Shown one piece after another: positions 42,904 through 50,858 of a stretch of DNA of 64,000 nt. The notes beneath the pieces are model-generated. The model was not told where the DNA came from and did no database searches. It worked only from the letters and a program-made list of their open reading frames with translations. A program made the position numbers and the translations under genes. The DNA lies in contig CAYRZL010000002.1 in assembly GCA_964428795.1 (NCBI GenBank), forward strand, positions 49,592 through 113,591, read 5' to 3'. Origin of the DNA: CAYRZL01 sp964428795 (GTDB lineage Bacteria > Bacillota > Clostridia > Lachnospirales > Lachnospiraceae). Every line of letters starts with the position of its first letter. Position 1 is the stretch's first letter.

Positions 42904-43950
42904 TTATTTTTGATATGCCCCATACTCATTCGCTATTTTGTACATGAGATGTGCCCGGTCAAAGGGAGCGTTTGCCGGATATTCGCATCCTGGCGCCAGA
43001 ACAAAACCGCCGTTTTTTGCCATGGCATCAATATTTTGTTTGCACAGGTTTTCAAATTCCTCATCGGTACCGAAAGCAATATTTGTAGGCGGAACGCAGC
43101 CGATGATCGTTGTCTTGTCGCCATATTTTTCTTTCAACTCTTCAAAACTGCTGCAATCGTCAGCCGGATATAAGCAGGAAATTGCTTCCGGATGCATGCG
43201 TCTTATCTGGGCGTCAAAATAGATTTTTTCTCCGCAGTTGTGGATCATGACCAGTCCGCCGAGACCATGTACATGTTCTGCAAGTTCCTGTACCAGATCT
43301 CCTTCCATCTCCTCCCACATTTCTTTTCTCATGATGGAACCTGATGAAAACAGCGTGTCAAACATAATTCCCTGAATTCCTGTTTCCATCAGTGCAGTAC
43401 AGTAATCTTTTAATGTATCCTTGATATTTTTTGCAGCCTCATAAACGACATCCGGATCATCCATGATATCCATATACATTTCACTCTGATTGCGGAGCAT
43501 AGACAATGTACCGAGGGGTCCAAATACGAAAGCAACTACCGGATAATTTTTTTCTTTCGCATCTGCCACCAGTTTTTTGCATACTTCAATGTGCATCATC
43601 ATTCGTTCACAGGTACGATAATCCACTTTTTGTATCTTGTCATACTCATCAATATCCTGGATGATACAGTTGTGATAGTTGGGATGCGCAGCTTCCGTCT
43701 CTGGATAGATCAGCTCTTGCCCCCATGCCGTGCATTCTACAGACAGATCGATTAAGGTCACAATACAGTCCATGTTGAACTTTTCCCTTGCTTTTATCAA
43801 GGAGTCAGCGCAGATATCTGCATTAGTGGACCATTCTGGATAACTGGCATTTACAAGGCGGCGTGCTCCTCCTGCAATAAGCTGATACACCGGCACACGG
43901 TCCGGTTCCTGATGGTTGAGCGCTGTTACAATGCGTTCCATACAATTCAT
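42904..43950 (-). CDS. Uroporphyrinogen decarboxylase family methyltransferase-like protein
   Basis: The 348-residue protein belongs to the URO-D superfamily subgroup that includes MtaA/CmuA-type corrinoid-dependent methyltransferases. It has MERIVTALNHQEPDRVPVY at the start, the VAFVFGPLGTLSMLRN block, MIHNCGEK (His and Cys likely zinc ligands) and FVLAPGCEYPANAPFD at the end. True uroporphyrinogen decarboxylase has Arg/Asp motifs that are not obvious here. AAGGAGGAGTATTTG precedes the start. It is divergent from a PocR-domain regulator, which probably controls it. Substrate unknown; a methyl donor is likely. Confidence 0.85.
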   Translation of the reverse strand: MNCMERIVTALNHQEPDRVPVYQLIAGGARRLVNASYPEWSTNADICADSLIKAREKFNMDCIVTLIDLSVECTAWGQELIYPETEAAHPNYHNCIIQDIDEYDKIQKVDYRTCERMMMHIEVCKKLVADAKEKNYPVVAFVFGPLGTLSMLRNQSEMYMDIMDDPDVVYEAAKNIKDTLKDYCTALMETGIQGIMFDTLFSSGSIMRKEMWEEMEGDLVQELAEHVHGLGGLVMIHNCGEKIYFDAQIRRMHPEAISCLYPADDCSSFEELKEKYGDKTTIIGCVPPTNIAFGTDEEFENLCKQNIDAMAKNGGFVLAPGCEYPANAPFDRAHLMYKIANEYGAYQK

Positions 43951-44246
43951 ACAAATACTCCTCCTTCATATTATAATATATTTATGGTTCATAACCCTTA
44001 CAATCAGTAAGGAATTACCCATTCTGTTGCTTAAGCTTTATTTTGTTGATTGCTTTCATATAGTTTTTTATATAATGGAATAAAACTGACTGTCATACTT
44101 TAAAAAAAACTATATAATTTTAGTTTATTTTGGACTTTTTCACCTTATTCATAAAAAAATATAAAAAACGGGCATGAAATATGTTATAATATGACCGTTT
44201 AGTAAAAGAAAGCCCAAAAGCGATATGGCAAAACAGGAGGAAACGG

Positions 44247-45503
44247 ATGATGAAAACAGCTTATTTTGAAGATGTGATCGACAGAGAAAACCTGTCGGAA
44301 ATGTTAAAGGTTTTTCATTCAGTGACAGGGCTTTGCACTTACCTTATGAATCATGAAGGAAAGATTGTTTTGCAGTATGGACCCACCTATTCTTATTGCA
44401 CTTTTGTGTACTCCCACATCCCTGAAACTGTTTGCCACAGAGTTCGTGTTGAAGCCGGGAAAATGGCAATGGAAATAGGATCATCTTATATTTTTTCCTG
44501 TCATGCAAATTTAAACCATATTGCGTTTCCGATTATGCAGAAGGATGTGTTTATCGGCTCTATTCAGGTAGGACCTTTTCTGATGAATCCCCCGGATTCC
44601 TCACTGGTCACGGATATCCGAAAAAAATATGACGAATTCAGTGCGGAAGATATTCTGACACTGTATGATGATGCTGCAGATATACCTCAGGTTAGTACGG
44701 AAAAAGTGACCCAGATCAGCAAACTTTTGTACTATCTGCTTACCAGTCTCATTACAGATTCGAAGGACAGGTTTATTATCAACCAGGAAAAGATGGATCA
44801 GCAGGCAAAAATCAATGAGGCGATACAGGTATATAAAAACGAACAGACACAGACGAAGTCTCCCTATCCGATAGAAAAAGAAAAAGCGCTTATCGATTTC
44901 ATTAAAGTGGGGAATGAACAGAAAGCGAGGGATACGCTCAATGAACTGTTAGGATATCTTTTTTTAATGTACGGAGGAAATATTTCCATGATGCGAATGC
45001 GTGCTGTTGAAATTGGATCTGTTTTGGTTCATGCTATTCTGGAATACAGCACATCAACAGAGAGATTATTCTCAATCAGCAATCATTTTTTGCATCGAGT
45101 TACGGGTGTTGCTGATGGGGAAGAGCTGTCTTTAGTCATGCAGGAGTTGGCGAAAAGTATTATGGATTGCCTGTACCCAGTCGGAGACGAGAATAAAAAG
45201 GTGATTCGGAAGATGATGAAATATATAAGTATGCATCATTCGGAACCTTTAACTCTTAAGACAATAGCCGAAAACATTCATATGAATCCGGCCTATCTGT
45301 CCCACCTGTTTAAAAAAGAAATTGGTATGACCTTCAGGGAGTATCTGAATTTTGTACGGATCGAAGAAGCAAAGCGGCTGCTGCGCCACACGGATTATTC
45401 GATCATTGATATAGCAATGGCAGTAGGATATGAGAGTCAGAGTTATTTTTCACAGGTATTCAGGAAGTGTACCGGAGTGGCGCCAAACAGATTCAGGCAG
45501 TAA
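44247..45503 (+). CDS. AraC family regulator with PocR sensory domain
   Basis: The 418-residue protein has an N-terminal PocR domain (LSEMLKVFHSVTGLCTYLMN, then HANLNHIAFPIMQKDVFIGS), a helical middle and a C-terminal AraC DNA-binding region (LKTIAENIHMNPAYLSHLFK, IIDIAMAVGYESQSYFSQVF). PocR domains sense small metabolites, classically 1,2-propanediol. It is divergent from the URO-D-type gene, so it likely activates that gene. Two ATG codons (44247, 44250) follow CAGGAGGAAAC. Confidence 0.93.
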   Translation: MMKTAYFEDVIDRENLSEMLKVFHSVTGLCTYLMNHEGKIVLQYGPTYSYCTFVYSHIPETVCHRVRVEAGKMAMEIGSSYIFSCHANLNHIAFPIMQKDVFIGSIQVGPFLMNPPDSSLVTDIRKKYDEFSAEDILTLYDDAADIPQVSTEKVTQISKLLYYLLTSLITDSKDRFIINQEKMDQQAKINEAIQVYKNEQTQTKSPYPIEKEKALIDFIKVGNEQKARDTLNELLGYLFLMYGGNISMMRMRAVEIGSVLVHAILEYSTSTERLFSISNHFLHRVTGVADGEELSLVMQELAKSIMDCLYPVGDENKKVIRKMMKYISMHHSEPLTLKTIAENIHMNPAYLSHLFKKEIGMTFREYLNFVRIEEAKRLLRHTDYSIIDIAMAVGYESQSYFSQVFRKCTGVAPNRFRQ

Positions 45504-45563
45504 ATGACTATGCTAAGCTCAGCAGTGCCCTGCGGGTTTGATTCCTGGGATATAATAAAAAAA

Positions 45564-45637
45564 TGGAAGCAACGGGGCTCGAACCCGTGACCTCTCGCGT
45601 GTGAGGCGAACGCTCATCCCGGCTGAGCTATGCTTCC
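45564..45637 (-). tRNA. tRNA-Val (anticodon CAC)
   Basis: On the minus strand GGAAGCA pairs with TGCTTCC in the acceptor arm, the D arm is AGCTCAGCCGGGATGAGCG, and the anticodon arm CGCCTCACACGCGAG has anticodon CAC for valine. The T arm holds GGTTCGAGCC. The CCA end is not encoded. It lies between the PocR gene and the DUF3783 gene, transcribed toward the former. Confidence 0.95.
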
Positions 45638-45716
45638 ATGTAACTCATTATAGCACGCAGAAAAATAAAATCAAGTTTGAATTGTAAGGAAAAATCGGGT
45701 TGAAAGGATAAGTGAT

Positions 45717-46091
45717 ATGCGGGAGACAATTTTATTGTGCAATGTTACAGATAATAACCAACTGGCAGCAATCAGGAGACTTCTGCTGTTGATGCGGATG
45801 CGCATACGAACGGTAAAAAAAGAAGAATATGTGCAGCCGATCGGCATACTGGCGGGTGTTTTGGAGGAGACTACAAAATTACCGGAGTATGAAGGAGAGG
45901 AACTCGATCAGCCCATGATGATCATGAGCGGGCTGACCGGAGCACGCATGAACCAGCTTCTGGCGGCATACCGGAAAAGCAAAATCCCGCCGATTGCGTT
46001 GAAAGCGGTGGTGACGCCAACCAACCAGTACTGGAATGTGCTGCAGCTCTATGACGAGATCAGGAAAGAACATGAGGCAATGCATTCGTGA
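45717..46091 (+). CDS. DUF3783 domain protein
   Basis: The 124-residue protein begins METILLCNV-like (MRETILLCNVTDNNQLAAI) and has MMIMSGLTGARMNQLLAAYR and PIALKAVVTPTNQYWNVLQL, the pattern of DUF3783. The family has unknown function and is widespread in Clostridia. AAAGGATAAGTGAT precedes the start. The following gene overlaps its end by 4 bases, so both are likely co-translated. Confidence 0.85.
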   Translation: MRETILLCNVTDNNQLAAIRRLLLLMRMRIRTVKKEEYVQPIGILAGVLEETTKLPEYEGEELDQPMMIMSGLTGARMNQLLAAYRKSKIPPIALKAVVTPTNQYWNVLQLYDEIRKEHEAMHS

Positions 46092-46501
46092 TAAAAAATA
46101 AGCAGATTTATGACGGGTTTGTGGAATCTGTCAAAGAATATTTCCGGCAAAATCCGGAGGAACTGACAACAGAACAATTCTGGTATCTGGATGCGGATAT
46201 CGAGAAAAGAACAGAGTATGTCATGCTTCACGGCGGATGCTTCTGGTTTGCATGGAAGCTCAGTTCTATGATTCCGGATGCAAAACTGATGTATCATCCA
46301 ATGAAAAATCACTGTGCACTTTGGTTTGATGGAAAACTGTATGATTTTTCACGGGAACTGGATATGTCCGGTTTTCGCAAGCCTGAGGGTGAGGAGCATA
46401 TGTATTTATATAATCATTTTGCGCCCCGGTTTGATGCGAAGAAGCTCAGTGTTTTTGTGGAAGAGAAAATGAAGAAACGGGGATTATTTTCTTATGAATG
46501 A
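46088..46501 (+). CDS. Hypothetical protein with Cys-His-Asp order
   Basis: The 137-residue protein starts at GTG 46088, overlapping the DUF3783 stop. Its middle has LHGGCFWFAWKLSSM, then NHCALWFDGKLYDFSREL; a Cys after GG, a His before a short strand and an Asp in the next strand recall a small transglutaminase-like or papain-like fold. No catalytic assignment is proven and there is no signal peptide. It is otherwise unrecognised. Confidence 0.6.
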   Translation: MIKNKQIYDGFVESVKEYFRQNPEELTTEQFWYLDADIEKRTEYVMLHGGCFWFAWKLSSMIPDAKLMYHPMKNHCALWFDGKLYDFSRELDMSGFRKPEGEEHMYLYNHFAPRFDAKKLSVFVEEKMKKRGLFSYE

Positions 46502-46657
46502 AATAGATACCACATCCTGAAAAGCAGTAGAAAGAAAATATTACGATAAAGAAATGAGGAATCAAAATGGTTCATGCGTGTGTATTAAGCCTGTTTGGAG
46601 AATAGGCGATACGGACATATTCTCCTTTTAGATGATATATGATAAGGAGAAATGAAA

Positions 46658-46981
46658 ATGAAATATAGAACGGAATGGAAAAATATTCAGAGAGTGTCAT
46701 ATCCGGTTTTACTGAATTATGCTTTGAGCAGTGTGTTTGAAATTCTGGATAAGGCAATTCGGGTTGCCAAAACCTGGTACGACAGGGGCGGCTTGGGGCA
46801 GTGTGATCGGTTTATGCTTCGATTTCTTTGCACCGCAGTCGGTATGATAGCAGCCAGTGCAGGTGCCCTGATTTTGGGTACGGTGTTGGGACTGCCGGGG
46901 ATTTATCTGGCTATGCTGCTACAATATCTGATTTTGTCCGTCATTTATGTGAAGCAGAGCAGGGAAGCAATGAAAGCGTAA
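46658..46981 (+). pseudogene. Second MATE remnant with a very large deletion
   Basis: The frame begins like a MATE exporter (VSYPVLLNYALSSVFEILDK) for about 35 residues and then, after a short region of poor match, jumps to the last two helices of such a protein (VLGLPGIYLAMLLQYLILSV). A normal MATE has about 450 residues, so roughly 350 are lost. The frame is still open. A start at 46658 is behind AAGGAGAAATG. Confidence 0.6.
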
Positions 46982-47065
46982 ATATACTCCATGATCTCAC
47001 ACCTCCGGGCATAGATGTGGATGGATTATGAGAAGGCTCGGGTTGTAGCAAAGGTGCACTGTGTG

Positions 47066-47094
47066 TTGAAAACAGGGTGACTTGATGATATACT
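47066..47094 (+). promoter_or_regulatory. Promoter of the DUF3791-DUF3990 module
   Basis: TTGAAA at 47066-47071, 17 bases, then TATACT at 47089-47094. A leader of about 50 bases follows to the first start. Confidence 0.7.
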
Positions 47095-47150
47095 ATGAAT
47101 ACTAAACGAGGTGTTTACAGGGAATTGACATAACAGGAGGGAGAGTCTAC

Positions 47151-47384
47151 ATGAATGAAAATCAACAGATAACATATATGCAGGCGAGAATTGTCAGACT
47201 GGCTTCAGAAGAATGGAATATGTCCATTGAAGCGGTTGTTTCTTTGTTTACAGAATATGAAGTTCTCCAGTTTATCAGAGCGTGTTTTGGTATTTTTCAT
47301 GTAGAAGGAGATTATGCTGTTCTTGAGGATGTAGCTGACTATCTTAAGAGCAAGGGGGTAGAGATACATGCAGGAATTAACTGA
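47151..47384 (+). CDS. DUF3791 domain protein
   Basis: The 77-residue helical protein starts MNENQQITYMQARIVRLA and has SIEAVVSLFTEYEVLQFIRA and DYAVLEDVADYLKSKGVEIH, the DUF3791 pattern. Genes of this family are commonly directly before DUF3990 genes, as here (17-base overlap). A role as antitoxin or accessory partner is inferred from that linkage. GGAGGGAGAGTCTAC precedes the ATG. Confidence 0.85.
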   Translation: MNENQQITYMQARIVRLASEEWNMSIEAVVSLFTEYEVLQFIRACFGIFHVEGDYAVLEDVADYLKSKGVEIHAGIN

Positions 47385-47931
47385 CGGATTGATTCTTTAT
47401 CATGGAAGTTATTGCGAGATCAAGAAGCCGGAGTTAAAACAGTGTGCAAGATATAAAGATTTTGGACAGGGATTTTATCTGACTTCATCAAAAGAACAGG
47501 CGGAATGTTTTATCAGAACTTCGGTTAAAAAAGCAGCTTTCAGCGGTAAAATAGATGCCGGACAGCGGTATGGTGTTGTTTCTGTATTTCGATTTGCATT
47601 CAATGATAAGATAAATATGTGGACATATCCTAAAGCTGATGCAAATTGGCTTCATTGTGTTGTCGGTCATAGAAGGAAAAATACATTTCCAGAGCTTGTG
47701 AAACAAATGGAAAAGTATGATATTATCGCCGGTAAAATTGCAAATGATAATACGAATGCAACGATTGCAGCTTATATGGCATTGGCATACGGAGAGATCG
47801 GAAGCAGGTCAGCAGATGATATATGTACTGGTTTATTGCTTCCGGAACGATTACAAGATCAATTTTGTTTTAGAACAGATAAGGCATTACGGTGTTTGTC
47901 GTTTGTAGAAAGTGAGCAGATATGGCTATAG
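47368..47931 (+). CDS. DUF3990 domain protein (ADP-ribosyltransferase-like)
   Basis: The 187-residue protein has ILYHGSYCEIKKP (His12), YKDFGQGFYLTSSKEQA (Tyr37) and MEKYDIIAGKIANDNTN (about 116-130), the DUF3990 signature. The family is placed near ADP-ribosyltransferases, where His and Tyr line the NAD pocket, so a NAD-dependent modifying toxin or effector is possible; activity is not proven. It is the middle gene of three overlapping frames, flanked by two small acidic helical proteins, a layout like toxin-antitoxin or defence modules. Confidence 0.85.
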   Translation: MQELTDGLILYHGSYCEIKKPELKQCARYKDFGQGFYLTSSKEQAECFIRTSVKKAAFSGKIDAGQRYGVVSVFRFAFNDKINMWTYPKADANWLHCVVGHRRKNTFPELVKQMEKYDIIAGKIANDNTNATIAAYMALAYGEIGSRSADDICTGLLLPERLQDQFCFRTDKALRCLSFVESEQIWL

Positions 47932-48161
47932 AAAAAGAAGTTACGAAAGAAGCAAAAGATAATGCGATTGATATGTTAATTATGCTGATAGTTGATGAGC
48001 TGACAACGGATTTGCAGATGGAGCCGGATGAGGCTTTTTCAAAATTTGTTTCTTCAAAAACGGGACAGCTATTATATGATGAGGAATCAAAATTTTGGTG
48101 GAGCGGACCTTCAGATATCGTTGAGATGTTTAAGGTTGAACTTCAGCAAGCTGAATCTTGA
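47922..48161 (+). CDS. Small helical partner protein with WWSGPS motif
   Basis: The 79-residue acidic protein has a helical beginning (MAIEKEVTKEAKDNAIDMLI) and the end SSKTGQLLYDEESKFWWSGP followed by SDIVEMFKVE. This SKTxxLLYxEESKxWWxGPS pattern recurs in small proteins of Clostridia found next to DUF3990 genes, as far as I can recall. Its ATG overlaps the DUF3990 stop by ten bases. The function is unknown; partner or antitoxin of the DUF3990 protein is inferred. Confidence 0.7.
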   Translation: MAIEKEVTKEAKDNAIDMLIMLIVDELTTDLQMEPDEAFSKFVSSKTGQLLYDEESKFWWSGPSDIVEMFKVELQQAES

Positions 48162-48182
48162 GTTGGAAAGCACCCTGCCGGA

Positions 48183-48371
48183 TCATCCCTGTTCCTGCAG
48201 ATCTTTTAAAATTCTTTGCAGATGCCGATAACTGGTGCCAAGCAAATCTGCAGTATCGGACAAACTCTCGTTAAAATACAGGTACTCATGCTCCTCCACA
48301 GTAATTTCTTTGGAAACAAAACTGATATGGAGATCGGAATGGGGCAGATAATGTAGGAAATAAGCCCAGTA
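48183..48371 (-). pseudogene. YeiL/Crp-type regulator, C-terminal fragment
   Basis: On the minus strand a frame reads YWAYFLHYLPHSDLHI, then NESLSDTADLLGTSYRHLQR and ILKDLQEQG before a stop. This is the helix-turn-helix end of a YeiL-like Crp-family regulator. The N-terminal sensory domain is missing and there is no start; the DNA continues as LsrF-like sequence on the other strand. Confidence 0.6.
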
Positions 48372-48565
48372 AAGAATACTATCTGGATATACCGGTAAAA
48401 ACGGAGGGATTCTTTTTGAAGGGATTGAATAACAATGATTTTGAAATGAAGAACCGGTTGTCCAAAATTTTTAATCCAACATCCGGAAATGCTGTGGTGC
48501 TGGCTTTTGATCACGGTTATATAATGGGATCCACGGCAGGACTTTACCATCATCGAGTTGTTTGA
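48371..48565 (+). pseudogene. LsrF/DeoC-type aldolase, N-terminal fragment
   Basis: Reading KEYYLDIPVKTEGFFLKGLN, then MKNRLSKIFNPTSGNAVVLA and FDHGYIMGSTAGL, it matches the beginning of 3-hydroxy-5-phosphonooxypentane-2,4-dione thiolase (LsrF), including the FDHGY motif. The true start is lost at 48371 and the barrel ends after about 58 residues. Just after it, another frame reads TIIELFEVTA before a stop, possibly the tail of a further lost gene. Confidence 0.65.
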
Positions 48566-48600
48566 AGTGACAGCATAAACAGATACATGTTGAACGATAC

Positions 48601-48637
48601 AAACAGAGCTATCGCCGCTATGACGATAGCTCTGTTT
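48601..48637 (-). terminator. Terminator of the ABC-class ATPase gene
   Basis: AAACAGAGCTATCG and CGATAGCTCTGTTT form a perfect 14-bp stem, 28 bases past the stop of the minus-strand gene. Confidence 0.85.
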
Positions 48638-48664
48638 GATGTCTGGTATATCGAAAGGATATAT

Positions 48665-50368
48665 TTAATACCGGTAACGATTCAGGCAGCCCATAATCTC
48701 CTGCTTTCGTGCCAGCGCCATATCACTGCTCACATAGGAGGAATCCGTGATGGAAGATAAGCCGCGAAGCTTTATCTGCTCCAAAAGTGTATCCACAGCC
48801 TGTGAGATGGTCTTTTTTCCATCCAGCACATGAAGCTGCATGTAGCAAAGCGCCTGCCCCAAAAAGACAGTCTGCTGGCTGTCCACCAGTTGTTCCAGAT
48901 AGCGCACATCCACAATGTCATGATTTAAGATCACGCTGTCTGTCCCGTTGGATTTCAATTTAATCCGGTTGTCCTTTTTCAGCCGGTAATTAGGTTTCAG
49001 GCTGCGGTTTATGTTCGGTACATATTCCGGTACGGAACCGGTACAGTCTGACTCTGCCAGATATTCCTTTGCGGCAGATTTTGCCCGTTCTGTAATGTCG
49101 TAAGCTTTGTACCGATCCATCTGCAGGACGGTATCAGCGCTGTGGAAATAAACACCGGAGCTTCCGATAACAAGAATTACAGACAGATCACAGGTTTTCG
49201 TCAGCCAGCCGATCCGTTCCTGAAAGGTGGTGATCGGCTCTTTTTCTTTTGCAATGACCTGCTGCATCAGTTCGTCACGGATCATAAAGTTGGTGGCGGA
49301 GGTATCCTCATCGATGAGCAGCAGCTTGGAGCCGCTCTCTAATGCCTCCATCACGTTGCCTGCCTGAGAGGTGGAGCCGCTGGCATTTTCCGTGGTAAAA
49401 TGTCTGGTGTCTGTTCCGTTAGGAAGATGATTCATAAACAGGGAAATGTCAACATCCTTCATGGATCGCCCGTCCTCTGCACGGATCTTTGCGGCACTGT
49501 CATCCGTGATCACATACTCCCGTCCGTCTCCGGCTATATGGTTGTAAACACCGGTTTCTAATGCTTTTAACAGGGTGGATTTTCCATGATAACCGCCTCC
49601 GGCAATGACCGTGATGCCTTTGCGGACGCCCATTCCCCGAAGTTTCCCGTGATGGGGAAGGTTTAATGTTATTGCCAGAGAATCCGGGGCGGTAAACGTT
49701 ACCCCATCCGTCAGAGGAAGATCGGACACACCGCTTTTTCTCGGCAGGATGGAACCGTCTCCGATAAAAGCACACAGCCCGAGCTTTGGAAGCTCACTGC
49801 GGATGTATGCCTGATCGTCCGCCAGATACAGAGCTTTCGTTAAGGCGTCTGTCCGGATGCTTTTTTTGTACAATGTGCTTTTTATGATCCGGGGCAGACG
49901 GTCAAATAAAATCTTTTTTAGTGCAATGGCATCAATGGTGCGTCCGTGTGCCGGAAATCCGATGGAGAAACGCACGGTGACAGTACCGTCAGAGGGATCT
50001 GTTTCACAGGCGGTACGCTCTAAAATTTCCTGCCCGGGGCGGGCAACTGCGATAAGACCGCTTTTTCCCGATCCTGCATGGATGCTGCCCGCTTCGTTTA
50101 CCGCGCAATGCACCAGTCTCAGCAGATGATCGCAGAAAGCCAGCCGGCGTTCATAGGTTTTATAGCAATCCTGTGAGAATCCGTGTTTTGCCGCTTTTAC
50201 ATATACGTTTACTCTGGAAGGAGACGCAAAAGGATCGCCCTGTACATGGGCGATATCCAGCAGATAATCTCCAAAATCATAGACGCCTTTTGTATCTTTA
50301 TAGGCAGGATAGCCTTTTTTGTGAATGGACATGAGTAATCTGTCCAGTTCTGCGCTTTTTTTTATCAT
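48665..50368 (-). CDS. ABC-class ATPase (PF09818-type)
   Basis: The 567-residue soluble protein belongs to a stand-alone ABC-class ATPase family. Its phosphate loop reads AGGGYHGKSTLLKALE (about residue 250). A Walker B KLLLIDEDTSATNFM, and a MNHLPNGTDTRHFTTENASG signature-like segment lie between. The N-terminal 240 residues are specific to the family. It has no transporter membrane part, and the biochemical role is unknown in general. It is preceded by GAAGGAGCAATTACT on the minus strand, starts at 50368, and appears complete. A terminator follows. Confidence 0.9.
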   Translation of the reverse strand: MIKKSAELDRLLMSIHKKGYPAYKDTKGVYDFGDYLLDIAHVQGDPFASPSRVNVYVKAAKHGFSQDCYKTYERRLAFCDHLLRLVHCAVNEAGSIHAGSGKSGLIAVARPGQEILERTACETDPSDGTVTVRFSIGFPAHGRTIDAIALKKILFDRLPRIIKSTLYKKSIRTDALTKALYLADDQAYIRSELPKLGLCAFIGDGSILPRKSGVSDLPLTDGVTFTAPDSLAITLNLPHHGKLRGMGVRKGITVIAGGGYHGKSTLLKALETGVYNHIAGDGREYVITDDSAAKIRAEDGRSMKDVDISLFMNHLPNGTDTRHFTTENASGSTSQAGNVMEALESGSKLLLIDEDTSATNFMIRDELMQQVIAKEKEPITTFQERIGWLTKTCDLSVILVIGSSGVYFHSADTVLQMDRYKAYDITERAKSAAKEYLAESDCTGSVPEYVPNINRSLKPNYRLKKDNRIKLKSNGTDSVILNHDIVDVRYLEQLVDSQQTVFLGQALCYMQLHVLDGKKTISQAVDTLLEQIKLRGLSSITDSSYVSSDMALARKQEIMGCLNRYRY

Positions 50369-50423
50369 AGTAATTGCTCCTTCTGACTGTCATATTATAA
50401 ATGTATGAATTATTACTGAAATC

Positions 50424-50450
50424 GAAAAAGCGGCAGAAGCATCTGCCGCT
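50424..50450 (-). terminator. Terminator of the small membrane protein gene
   Basis: AGCGGCAGA and TCTGCCGCT pair over 9 bp with an AGCA loop; on the minus strand a T-run follows. Confidence 0.85.
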
Positions 50451-50465
50451 ATACATGCATGATGA

Positions 50466-50705
50466 TCAGTCCGCATTTAAGCTGTTAAGAAAATCTGCTG
50501 CAGCATCCAGATTGATATCTGTCACAGTAGTTGGCTTGTTTGCAGCTACATAATTCTTTACGGAAAAACCGATCCAGACTACGAGCGCTGCACAAATTAC
50601 CACACCGATCAGTGCGGCAAGCCCTTTTTTTGCTTTTGCCTTTTTCATATTTGCCTTACGATTTTTCTTTTCTTCTTTATAACGATCTACTTTTGCCTGA
50701 CTCAT
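50466..50705 (-). CDS. Small single-pass membrane protein
   Basis: The 79-residue protein has a very basic N-terminal region (DRYKEEKKNRKANMKKAKAKK), one membrane helix (LAALIGVVICAALVVWIGF, about 28-46) and a short acidic outer tail. Positive-inside orientation places the tail outside. The ATG at 50705 lies behind AAGGAGATTTATT. It is divergent from thyA. I do not recognise a named family. Confidence 0.75.
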   Translation of the reverse strand: MSQAKVDRYKEEKKNRKANMKKAKAKKGLAALIGVVICAALVVWIGFSVKNYVAANKPTTVTDINLDAAADFLNSLNAD

Positions 50706-50858
50706 AGAATAAATCTCCTTTAAAAAACATCTGGAAACAGTATACACCATTTAGAAGAAAAACGAAACAAAATTTTTATAAATTATCTGTGAACGATAGC
50801 ATATTTTATTTATTTCGTGTATACTGAAAGCTACGGATGAAAACAGGAGGTATGGAAT

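Noticed and set aside
43951..44246. Divergent gap between the URO-D and PocR genes examined for a cobalamin riboswitch
   Set aside because: No B12-box like GCCACTG or long paired leader was seen; only AT-rich promoter-like sequence.
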